Assembly: GCA_034044135.1 (NCBI GenBank)
Contig: CP139021.1
Span: forward strand, 4,665,635 to 4,729,634
From: Flammeovirgaceae bacterium SG7u.111
GTDB taxonomy: Bacteria > Bacteroidota > Bacteroidia > Cytophagales > Flammeovirgaceae
Direction: 5' to 3'
DNA: 64,000 nucleotides
The number at the start of each line of letters is the position of its first letter. The first letter of the stretch is position 1. The translations under genes were made by a program, and so were the position numbers. Below are positions 30,174 through 39,800 of this stretch, piece after piece. A model generated the notes under the pieces. That model ran no database searches. It was not told where the DNA came from and saw nothing but the letters and a program-made list of their open reading frames with translations.

Positions 30174-31889
30174 TTATTGGCTAAGTAAGAGCACTTTTCC
30201 AAATAGGTCTATTTCAACAGTATAAGTACCAGCTGCCCCAACTACCTCAAAATTACTGTCTGGATCGGCTTTATCGCCTAACACATCGCTGCTCCCTTCT
30301 GTAAAATGGCTATAGCCATATTGAGGATCTACCCAGTCATTCGTACCGAAAAACCTGAAAGTGTTCCCAACTTCTAAAGTTAAGCTTCCGGTAAACTTGC
30401 CCCCGTTTACCCAAGTTAGACCTTCAAAAGCCCAGCTGGTATTATCTCCGGCCACAAACAAAGTAGGTGCAGTTGCCGACTCGGCCGCAATGGTCTTATT
30501 TTCCAAATCGACAGTGATTTTATAAATTCCTGTCGCACCATTGAAAAGGAAGTTTGAATCACCGTCACCCTTATCCCCAAGGTCACCCGTTACGCCCCCA
30601 GTGAAGTAACTGTACCCGTATTGGGTTGCGCTCCACTCTGCTTCATCAAACAACCTCCACATATTCCCATTGGTAAAATTGCCAATCACTTCAAACACGC
30701 CGTCTCCCTTATTTTCTAGTTGCAAAGCCGATGCAAGATCCCAACCCTGGTCATCACCTATAATGAATAAACTGCTTCCATCTGGCTCAGGCTCCGGTTC
30801 TATAATTTCCCCCACTTCCATCGTAATCGTTTTTTCAGTCAACGACACAGTGATTTCGTACGTCCCAGATGCCCCTCCAAAGGAAAAGTTAGCATCGCCT
30901 CCACCATCGCTGGTCAAGTCCGAAGGGACAGTGCCATCTGCAAAGTAATCGAAGTTGTATTGGGTAGCGCCCCAGTCTGGCAATTCGAAGAATCTCCAAA
31001 TACCTCCGTTTGCAAAAGTAGTAGTGCCTTTGAATGTATTAGGCCCAACTGCGGTCAAGGAAAAAGCATTTGCCAAATCCCAACCCTGATCAGAACCTAT
31101 AATGTACAAAGTAGGAGGAGGAGAAAGGGTAATCGTTTTTGTATTTACATTGATATAAATAGCATAGCTACCGTCCGTTCCTGTATACCTAAAGTTAGCA
31201 TCGTCATCACCTGCATTTTCAAATTCGGCAGGGATAGCTCCTCCAGCAAAATCATCCGCATTTATTTGCGGAGCATCCCACGATGGAGTCTCGAAAAACC
31301 GAAATGTTTCACCGTTCACAAACGCCCCAACTCCTTCGTATTCACCAGGTCCTGTGCTTACCAATTCTACGGCTTTCGCCAAATCCCAGCCTATAGCCCC
31401 TCCTATCATATAGATTGGGGGGAAAACCACGGAATAAGGAGTAATAGTTGTGCTAATGACACCCGAATAAACAGGTTTCACATTATCGTTTATTTGAGAT
31501 ACAACCCTGAACTCTACTTCCACAGGCTGCTCAGGTGCAGCACCAAGTGCCAAAAGAGCCTTGTTGATCTCACCTATTGCTGTGGTCAGGGTTAATTCTT
31601 GCGTAGTGCCCAACTCTTGCACAGTAGAAAAACTAGCTCCCGCTAATGCAACTTGAACTTTGTAGGTTACCGAAGCGGAAAACCCAAAATCACTTGGACT
31701 CCATTTGAATGGTTCGAAGGCGCTTTCTGCATTTTCGAACAAAAATGTATAAGAATCTGAAGCAAGGGCATCTAAATTATTCGCCTCTACCGATGATTTG
31801 AGCGTTGCCTTCTCCACCAGATCTTCTTGGCAAGAACCAAGAAAAACCGAGTAGGCAATGAGTAAGTATATATATAAGAGCTTTTTCAT
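30174..31889 (-). CDS. SusE/SusF-type outer-membrane lipoprotein with four starch-binding-like repeats
   Basis: 571 residues. Lipobox SVFLGSC with Cys20. An N-terminal SusE domain (about 40-150, TFLFENAESAFEPFKWSPSD) is followed by four tandem repeats of about 100 residues, each starting like LYIIGSDQGWDLANA and carrying WRFFELPDWGATQYNFDYF. Such repeats form surface glycan-binding domains in SusE and SusF proteins; aromatic residues in the W-x-x-x-Q-Y segment are the likely contacts. It lies 5 bases after susD in the locus-2 operon. The fourth repeat is slightly divergent (FVAGDNTSWAFEG). Role: holding polysaccharide at the surface. Confidence 0.88.
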   Translation of the reverse strand: MKKLLYIYLLIAYSVFLGSCQEDLVEKATLKSSVEANNLDALASDSYTFLFENAESAFEPFKWSPSDFGFSASVTYKVQVALAGASFSTVQELGTTQELTLTTAIGEINKALLALGAAPEQPVEVEFRVVSQINDNVKPVYSGVISTTITPYSVVFPPIYMIGGAIGWDLAKAVELVSTGPGEYEGVGAFVNGETFRFFETPSWDAPQINADDFAGGAIPAEFENAGDDDANFRYTGTDGSYAIYINVNTKTITLSPPPTLYIIGSDQGWDLANAFSLTAVGPNTFKGTTTFANGGIWRFFELPDWGATQYNFDYFADGTVPSDLTSDGGGDANFSFGGASGTYEITVSLTEKTITMEVGEIIEPEPEPDGSSLFIIGDDQGWDLASALQLENKGDGVFEVIGNFTNGNMWRLFDEAEWSATQYGYSYFTGGVTGDLGDKGDGDSNFLFNGATGIYKITVDLENKTIAAESATAPTLFVAGDNTSWAFEGLTWVNGGKFTGSLTLEVGNTFRFFGTNDWVDPQYGYSHFTEGSSDVLGDKADPDSNFEVVGAAGTYTVEIDLFGKVLLLSQ

Positions 31890-31894
31890 ATTTC

Positions 31895-33451
31895 TTAATA
31901 TTCAGGGTTTTGGATAAGATTAGGGTTTGCCGAAATTTGTGCAGCAGGTACTGGGAAAAGGTTTCTATGAGAAGAAGTAGCTACACCTTCAGCTACTTTC
32001 CCTTTCCAGGGCCACTGGTAGCTTCCATTGGTAAACTGCCCAAAGCGGATCAAATCCGTTCTTCTATGTCCTTCCCAAAACAACTCTCTTGCACGCTCAT
32101 CCAAAATAAAATCAAGCGTCAACTCTCCATCTGCGATATTTCCTGAAGCATCGCCATAAGCTCTTTCCCTCAGTTCATTCACATAGCCAAGTGCCAAGGC
32201 TCTTGAACCTCCAGTTCCACCTCTTAGCACCGCTTCGGCATACATAAGGTAAGCATCGGCCAAGCGGAACATCGGCCAGTCGGTATCTACCTGAACATTG
32301 TGCTGTGAATCGGAAGGAGTTCCATCCAATTTCCTGTTTCTGAACTTTGTAATGGCATAACCGTCGGTAAAAAGCCCGATATCGTTGATTTCCAAAGACT
32401 GTCCATCCGTCCAGAATAAGGCACGTTTGTCATTGTCCATATCAAACTTATTGACCAAAGCAGAAGTAGTCCTCAGCCCAGCCCAAGCATCAGCAGTGCC
32501 AAACATACCCTGAGCATCCATAGAGCCACCTATTTGAGAATGCACCAAGTACACCATCCCGCCAAATGTTTGTGTATTTACACCGTCGTAGGTAATAGGT
32601 AAAATCATTTCTGGGCTAGTATGGTTATCTGCCACAAAAGTGTGCAAATACTGAGTAGAAATAGAATAAGGACCATTGATCACTTTGTCCAACACTGCAA
32701 TAGCCTCATCGTACATGGCAACTCCTTTATACACTTCCGCATTCAAGTACAGCTTGCCAAGCAACATCCAAACCGCACCTTTATCTGCTCTCCCGTATTC
32801 AAAACCTGCATCGCCAACCAATGGCTCAATGGCTTGCAGTTCCCCAACTACGTAATCAAACAGATCACCTCGTGTAATTCTATCGGGAAAAAATGCGCCT
32901 GGCAGGTCCTCTTCAGTAACGAAGGGCATCGTACCAAACAAATCAATTCCATGGGAATACGCTAATGCCCTTAAAAACCTAGCTTCTGCATTAAACGTTT
33001 GTATATCGGCATCTTCGCTACCCGCCGTTAGGCGAATGAACTCATTGGAAAGTGCCACGGTGTACATAATTCGAGAATGCATGGCAGCTACAAACACATC
33101 CGTTGGTGTCCATGTATGCCAGTGAAAATCTTTGATAGTGGCATCGTTCCAAGACAAAACCGCTTCATCGGTAGTCAATTCCTGATGGTTCCAATACTGG
33201 CGCAAATAATTACCAAAGCCTTCGTCAATCCCTTCAATATCTGCCTGACCTGCTGGACCCTGCTGGCCGCTTAGGGCAAACGTTGCATAAAGCTTGGCCA
33301 AGCCTTCTTTATAATCTTCGGTGGTTTTATAGACATTTTCCGAACTTACCACATTAGGGTCTATTGGCACTACATCTAGATCGCCCACACACGCACTTAC
33401 CAAAAGTGCAGTAGCAACAACCATTGCTGTTTTTATGATTATTCTTTTCAT
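31895..33451 (-). CDS. SusD/RagB-family lipoprotein (locus 2)
   Basis: 518 residues. Lipobox ALLVSAC with Cys21. SusD features include ENVYKTTEDYKEGLAKLYA at the start, FRLADAYLMYAEAVLRGG and DERARELFWEGHRRTDLIRFG near the end, and the closing NLFPVPAAQISANPNL. It pairs with the SusC 18 bases upstream as the lid of the oligosaccharide channel. Confidence 0.95.
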   Translation of the reverse strand: MKRIIIKTAMVVATALLVSACVGDLDVVPIDPNVVSSENVYKTTEDYKEGLAKLYATFALSGQQGPAGQADIEGIDEGFGNYLRQYWNHQELTTDEAVLSWNDATIKDFHWHTWTPTDVFVAAMHSRIMYTVALSNEFIRLTAGSEDADIQTFNAEARFLRALAYSHGIDLFGTMPFVTEEDLPGAFFPDRITRGDLFDYVVGELQAIEPLVGDAGFEYGRADKGAVWMLLGKLYLNAEVYKGVAMYDEAIAVLDKVINGPYSISTQYLHTFVADNHTSPEMILPITYDGVNTQTFGGMVYLVHSQIGGSMDAQGMFGTADAWAGLRTTSALVNKFDMDNDKRALFWTDGQSLEINDIGLFTDGYAITKFRNRKLDGTPSDSQHNVQVDTDWPMFRLADAYLMYAEAVLRGGTGGSRALALGYVNELRERAYGDASGNIADGELTLDFILDERARELFWEGHRRTDLIRFGQFTNGSYQWPWKGKVAEGVATSSHRNLFPVPAAQISANPNLIQNPEY

Positions 33452-33469
33452 TTCTTTATGTCTTTAAGC

Positions 33470-36400
33470 TTAGAAATTAAGATTGACTCCAAAGAGGATA
33501 GTCCTTGGTCTTGGGTAGATGTTATTATCTATGCCTCCTTCTACTTCTGGGTCAATTCCTTTGTAGTCTGTGATAATAAAAGCATTTTGAACAGTAAGGC
33601 TCAACCTTGCGTCAATATCACTTGTCCACAAGTCCTCAAAACTGTAGCCTACACTTATATTATCCATTTTGAAGAACGATGCATCTTGCACGTAGTAGTC
33701 TGACCAGTATTGAGGGTTTACAAAACCCAAGTCAGCCGCTTCGGTGCGAATATTTGAGAAGTAACCAGTTGCATCGTATAAACCTGAGTAGGTATTATTA
33801 GACAATCCATTGTTATACACATAATTATTCAAGCTTATGCGACCTGAAAAAGAGAAGTCGAGTTGTTTGTATGCTAACCTCGAATTGATACCTATCAAAT
33901 AATCCGCATTGGGGTTTCTATTGTGATATTTATTGAATTCATTACTTATCACTTCCCCACCTTCTCCAGAGCGATCCACATACAAACCTTCTACTGGTTG
34001 CCCGCTCTCATCATATACTTGTTGGAATGTATAAAAAGAATTGGGCGCATTCCCTACTGTATGAATTTGGATATTATTACCAACACCACCTGAAATACCG
34101 CCAACATTTACACCCGGATCAGAAGGGTCATCCGTTTTATTAAGCTTGGTGATCTCTCGGTTGTTGTAAGAAAGGTTAGCCGAAATAGACCATGAAATAT
34201 CATTTGTAGTGATTGGTCTAGCTGTCAATGAAACCTCATATCCTTTTATTTCCATCGTACCTACATTTGTAATGAGGTAATTGCCAAAGTTGCTGCCATC
34301 GGCTATTGGAATCCTGTTGAGCACATCTTGTGTTTCACGCTGGTAAACATCGATACTACCAATCAACTTATCTTCTAAGAAACCAAAGTCAATACCTGCA
34401 TTGATAGTCGTTGTTTCTTCCCACTTCAGGTTGGCGTCGTAAGCCGAAGGGCGAAGTGTATTGATAAACGAATCTCCAAATTGGTAAGAAGCGCCGCCTA
34501 TACTCCTTTGGTACTTGGCCAAAGCAGGATAGTAAGGGTCCGATAAATCGGGAGAAAGACCTTGCTGCCCTGTGATACCGTATCCTAACCTAAGTTTCAT
34601 GTTAGAAACCACTTCAGATTCGGACAAAAAACCTTCTTCGTTTATTTTCCAAGCAAAGGCTAACGCTGGGAAAGTACCCCATTGATTATCGCCTGTAAAC
34701 CTAGAAGAACCATCCCTTCTCACGGTTGCCGTTGCAATGTATTTATCGTTGAGTGTGTAGATAGCACGACCAAAGAAGGACACCAAAAAGTTTTCTGACT
34801 TAAACTGAGAATCCTCTACTATTTGGTTTTCATCGCCATTACGGTCAAAAGCAGTACCTCCTCTTTCAAAATGCTGCCAAGAATATCCACCTGTTACATC
34901 TAGTTTACTCGTACCAAATGTTTTGTTGTAATTCAGGTAAAAATCGAGCAGTTCAGAGCTGGTTTCATTAGTATAATCCCTCAACCTTCCATTGTCTCCT
35001 GTATAATCGCGGTATGTCCATGTAGAACCTGGCAATGCGTTGTCAAAGCCATCTGTGTCGGTTTTATCCATACCTAAATTGAGGTTTGCCCTTAGCTCTG
35101 GTAAGAAGGGAAGCTTGTAGTCTAGCTGAACATTTCCAATAAGCCTGCTTACATCAGATTGATTATCTCTTAGCGCAAGCGAGGCAACGGGATTGCTCAC
35201 AAATGTATTGGCAGGACCTTCTAGATCCATACTACCGTCGGGAAGTGTAGTGGTGGTATAGGCAAAATAACCACCATACTTTGAGTTCCCATTATACACT
35301 GGTTGGGTAGGATCAAAATTAACCGCTTGGCCAACAGCTCCCTCATCCCCAAAGTTGGAGTGGGCAAATGTTCCCTTAGCGTTCAGGTTGACCTTTAAGT
35401 TATCATTCAAAAACGTTGGGCTTAGGTTCAAAGACAGAGAATGCCTTTTTGCCGAAGTTGTTTTCAAAATACCTTGCTCGTCGGTATACCCATAAGATGC
35501 CCTAAAAGGGATACCTTTTACCATACCATTGGCGCTCAAGTTATGGTTGTGAGAGATGGCATCTCTAAATATCTCTTTTTGCCAGTCCGTATTTTCCTCC
35601 CCCAATCGGGCCATCACCGTTTCATCAATCCCTGAAAAACCTGACTCGTTAAGGTCATTGATCAGGGTACGGTACTCGTCTCCGCTTAGTACGTCCACAT
35701 ACTTGATAGGAGAACTTACCGAAACCTGACTGTTGAGATTGAGCTTTAGCTTGCCTTCTTTTCCCTTTTTGGTGGTAATAATAATTACACCGTTCGAAGC
35801 CCTAGAGCCATAGATAGCTGCTGCTGAGGCATCTTTCAAAATGGTGAACGATTCTATATCGTTGGGATTGAGCGTATTGAGTGGATTGGATAATCCACTT
35901 ACGTTGCCATCGTCCAGAGGGAAGCCATCTATTACGATGAGAGGATCATTTGTAGCACCTCCTAGAGAAGAGCCACCCCTGATACGGATAGTAGAGGCAC
36001 TGCCAGGTGCACCACCTGCGCTTGTTACTGTTACGCCGGCTACTCGCCCGGTCAATAAATCTTGAGGGGAAGTAGTGACCCCTTGGTTGAATTCTTTGGT
36101 ACCAATAGTGGCTACCGCTCCGGTGAGGTCGTCTTTTTGTACTTCACCGTACCCAATTACTACTACTTCTTGCAATGCAGTAATATCCAAATCGAGCACG
36201 ATATCTAAACTACTCCTGCCAGAAACACTTACTTCTTGGGTTACAAAACCCACAAAAGAAAATACCAAAGTTGCATCATCTGCTACCGTGAGCGTGTACT
36301 CGCCCTCTATGTTTGTGACAGTCCCTTTGTTCGTTCCTTTTTCAAGGATACTTACACCGGGAAGAGAGCTTCCGTCTTCTGCTGTAGTTACTTTTCCTGA

Positions 36401-36472
36401 TATGGTTACTTGTCCATAAATAATTGTGGAAGTAAACATGAGCAAACAAATCAATTGTAATCGTCTTCTCAT
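33470..36472 (-). CDS. SusC/RagA-family TonB-dependent transporter (locus 2)
   Basis: 1000 residues. Signal peptide (TSTIIYGQ-VTI), carboxypeptidase-regulatory-like domain (ISGKVTTAEDGSSLPGVSIL), SusC signature (LQEVVVIGYGEVQKDDLTGA), plug (DPLIVIDGFPLDDG) and a barrel ending TILFGVNLNF. First gene of the susC-susD-susE operon. It is divergent from the hybrid sensor at 36888, which is the expected regulator. Confidence 0.95.
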   Translation of the reverse strand: MRRRLQLICLLMFTSTIIYGQVTISGKVTTAEDGSSLPGVSILEKGTNKGTVTNIEGEYTLTVADDATLVFSFVGFVTQEVSVSGRSSLDIVLDLDITALQEVVVIGYGEVQKDDLTGAVATIGTKEFNQGVTTSPQDLLTGRVAGVTVTSAGGAPGSASTIRIRGGSSLGGATNDPLIVIDGFPLDDGNVSGLSNPLNTLNPNDIESFTILKDASAAAIYGSRASNGVIIITTKKGKEGKLKLNLNSQVSVSSPIKYVDVLSGDEYRTLINDLNESGFSGIDETVMARLGEENTDWQKEIFRDAISHNHNLSANGMVKGIPFRASYGYTDEQGILKTTSAKRHSLSLNLSPTFLNDNLKVNLNAKGTFAHSNFGDEGAVGQAVNFDPTQPVYNGNSKYGGYFAYTTTTLPDGSMDLEGPANTFVSNPVASLALRDNQSDVSRLIGNVQLDYKLPFLPELRANLNLGMDKTDTDGFDNALPGSTWTYRDYTGDNGRLRDYTNETSSELLDFYLNYNKTFGTSKLDVTGGYSWQHFERGGTAFDRNGDENQIVEDSQFKSENFLVSFFGRAIYTLNDKYIATATVRRDGSSRFTGDNQWGTFPALAFAWKINEEGFLSESEVVSNMKLRLGYGITGQQGLSPDLSDPYYPALAKYQRSIGGASYQFGDSFINTLRPSAYDANLKWEETTTINAGIDFGFLEDKLIGSIDVYQRETQDVLNRIPIADGSNFGNYLITNVGTMEIKGYEVSLTARPITTNDISWSISANLSYNNREITKLNKTDDPSDPGVNVGGISGGVGNNIQIHTVGNAPNSFYTFQQVYDESGQPVEGLYVDRSGEGGEVISNEFNKYHNRNPNADYLIGINSRLAYKQLDFSFSGRISLNNYVYNNGLSNNTYSGLYDATGYFSNIRTEAADLGFVNPQYWSDYYVQDASFFKMDNISVGYSFEDLWTSDIDARLSLTVQNAFIITDYKGIDPEVEGGIDNNIYPRPRTILFGVNLNF

Positions 36473-36507
36473 TTTCGTACGCTTATGTTGATGTTAATTT
36501 TACCTTT

Positions 36508-36515
36508 CAAAGGTA
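36508..36515 (-). promoter_or_regulatory. Predicted promoter -7 box (TACCTTTG) for susC, locus 2
   Basis: The minus strand reads TACCTTTG, a full match to TAnnTTTG, 36 bases upstream of the ATG. A TTG lies at 36539-36541, about 23 bases further up, roughly at the -33 position. Confidence 0.45.
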
Positions 36516-36795
36516 ATTTTGAGCGAGATCATCAAGCGCAACGAATCTTACAGAAAGTATGAATTTTAGCACATTGGGCTAGCGAAAAACAGATTTCAAG
36601 CTAAAAAATCGAGTTTTACTAAAAAAACATTCAACCTTAAAAGCAAGCTCCTTTTTTTATTTCGTTCAAAAACATCCTAAAAAACACAAGCACTATCCTT
36701 TCGGTTCGGTTCAAAAAAAAACGTTATTCCTGAGCTTATTCCCAAGCAGTATTTATTTTAATGGCCTCCAATGATCTACCCTATTCTTAGCTGAG

Positions 36796-36803
36796 TATAT
36801 TTG
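36796..36803 (+). promoter_or_regulatory. Possible promoter -7 box (TATATTTG) for the hybrid sensor
   Basis: TATATTTG is a full match to TAnnTTTG, 85 bases upstream of the sensor ATG. No clear -33 TTTG was seen. Confidence 0.35.
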
Positions 36804-36887
36804 TTATTCCAACAACATTACTTTAGTACATAGGCTTTACAAACGGGTAAACTGAACCCAGCTAACTTTTGTCTAAGTCATATAAAG

Positions 36888-39800
36888 ATGAATTTTCTCT
36901 ATTATTTATATTACACCCTATCTTCCATTAACCGCCCTTTCGAAACTACGTTGAAAGGGCTGGGGCTACTCTCATGGCTTCTTGTAGCCCTAAGCCATAG
37001 CAGTAAAGCCGAAGACTTGTTTTTTTCCACATTATCAATGAAAGATGGGCTTCCTTCCAATATTATGGCGGGAATTGCCCAAGATAAGCATGGGTTCCTC
37101 TGGGTAGCTACAGGTGGTGGGTTGGCAAGATACGATGGCTATGACTTCGATGTTTTCAAGAAAGATATATCCCAAAATTCATTACCCTCCAACGAGCTCA
37201 CTGCAATAGTGGCACAGGGAGGTTATGTTTGGGTAGGGAGCTGGGGTGGGTTGTGCAAAGTCAACACCGAAACTTTTGAAGTCACCCGCATAAAACTAGA
37301 TAGCTCTGAAGTGGTACGGACGCTCCATTTGGGAAAGAATAATATCCTTTGGGTAGGAACTGGAAATGGACTGGTTCGCTATGAACTGGACTCTCAAACG
37401 CAGACACTTTTTGACAAACACAATAGCGCACTGAGCCATAATATGGTCCGAAGCCTTTACGAAGACGATAAAGGAATACTCTGGGTGGGTACTTACAATG
37501 GGTTGAACAGGCTAGACCCAAATACAAAAAAGATTCGCAGCATTGAACTGGACAAACCAAGCATTCCTGAAAACAACTTGATACTGGACATTAAGCCTTT
37601 TTCTACCCAAGCAGATTCTTTAATTTGGATAGGTACCGAAACAGGCATTCACCTTCTTAATACACATACATTTGTAATAGAAAAATTAAGCAAGGAAGAA
37701 ATTAAATTTAGCAACGAGGTTATTAAATGTGTTTATACCGATGCGGAAGAAAAGCTATGGCTTGGAACTGATTTCGGTCTCAATATAGTAGACACAAAAA
37801 AGAATAGCCTCAATGTCCATTTCCATAACCCAAAGAAACCCTATTCAATTACCAGCAATGTTATTTGGCAAATTTTTGAAGATGCTGGCGGCATCATCTG
37901 GTTTGCCACTTCCAATGGACTGGCTCGGGTAAACAAGCACAGTAATTTCTATTCTTTCCAAGAAGTCTCGCACAGTTTTGACCAATTGGTTATTGGGAAT
38001 CAGGTAAAGTCAATTTTGATTGATTCTGAAGGCAATTACTGGTTGGCCACCCAATACGGTGTGGAACTTATAAATAAGCGTACTGGAAAAAAAACGACAT
38101 TTAGCACGGACTCCCCTAGCCCTCGGAAAATCTTGCTCAACAATGTTTATGCCCTAGAAGAGGATATTTACGGACGGATATGGATAGGTACAGCAGGGGG
38201 AATAAACGTTTGGGATAAAAACACCAATACGATGACCAGCATAACGGCATCGGACAAAAATGGGCTTACGTCCAACTATGTAGGAAATTTTTCCCAACAA
38301 CCCGACGGTACACTTTGGGTAAGCTATTGGCATGGTGGAGTCTTCAAAATAGATGGAGACTTCCAAACCCTTGAGAACATCCGTTTTATACCTGTAAAAA
38401 ACTTAAGTACTGGCTCTGAAAAGCATATTTTTGGAAGAGGGTATTTATGGTATAATGAAAATGACAAACTACTAAAAGTTGACCCTTCTACCCTCAAGGC
38501 AACATCGGTAACGGCATTTGATGAAGTTGCTGCAAACAAAACAATTTACAGTATTTATTTTTCCAATAAAGGAGATTTATGGGCAACCACAAGCAACGGT
38601 TTCATCCAGTATTCCCCAAAATACGGCAGAGCAGAATTTTACCCAATAAACACAGGGGTTGAAATTATCCTCACTAGTTTGATAGAAGATGACAATGGGA
38701 ATATATGGGGTTCGTCAAACACCTCATTACTAAAAATATCTCCCAACAATTATCATATTGATATTTACCCGCTCGATAAGAACCTCCCTATCAACAACTT
38801 TTATTATGGGTGCGCTGCTATTGACAAAAAGGGAGAATTGATTTTTGGAGGTGACAATGGATTTATCGTTTTTGACCCAAAAAACGTTGTGCCCAACCGT
38901 TACAAACCTCCGGTTTATATTACCAGCTTAGAAGTCAACAACAAAAAATTATTTGTAAGCGAGGAAAACAATCTCCTTATTAAAGACATTCCCTTCACGT
39001 CGTCTATAGAGCTAGAATACCAAGAAAGATCTGTTTCTTTCGAATTCTCTTCCTTGTTTTTCTGGCAACCAGAAACAAATTTTTACGCCTACAAGCTCGA
39101 AGGATTTGACGAAGATTGGAAATATGTATCGGGGGCAAAAAATATTGCAAGCTACTCAAAATTGCCCGTAGGAAACTACATATTCAAAGTAAAAGGATCT
39201 AATAACTTTGGGGACCTGAATGGAAACGAAGCTTCGCTGAGCCTTACCGTCTCCCCACCGTTTTTCCTCAGCAAATTCTTCATTGCTGCTTATATTATCC
39301 TTGCCGTTCTAGCAATTTATTATGCACTTCGCATCTATTCGCAACGGGTACACCTCAAAAATGAGCTAAAAATCACACTTCTCGAAAATGAGCATGCCAA
39401 GGAAATTGAAAAAACGAAGGAGCATTTTTTTACAAATATTTCGCATGAACTGAGAACACCAATTAGCCTGATATTGCCGCCCATCCATGAAATACAAAAA
39501 GGTGGAGATCTGAACGAGAAAAACGAAAACCTGATCTCCCTTGCGGAAAAAAATTCAAGAAGACTCTTGAAGCTAGTGAACCAAATCTTGGATTTCAACA
39601 AAATAGAAACCGATACTCTTCAACTCAATGTATCACAAGTCGAAATGGTGTCGTTTTGCCAAGAAGTAGTTTCCCTATTTACCGACAAGGCTAAGAGGCA
39701 CGATATTGAGCTTACTTTCAGCAATAAAATCCCTGAGCAAACTACATGGGTAGATGCCGAAAAAATAGAAACTGTTCTTTTCAACCTTTTATCCAACGCA

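Larger units (their letters stand above)
36473..36887. other. Divergent control region between susC (locus 2) and the hybrid sensor gene
   Basis: The 415 bases carry no reading frame of note. Two good matches to the Bacteroidota -7 box face outward (see the two promoter entries). The sensor's AraC-type domain would be expected to bind here. Confidence 0.5.

Noticed and set aside
30960-31595. A 211-codon open frame on the plus strand
   Set aside because: Opposite the SusE repeats; repeats itself in step with them, so it is a shadow.
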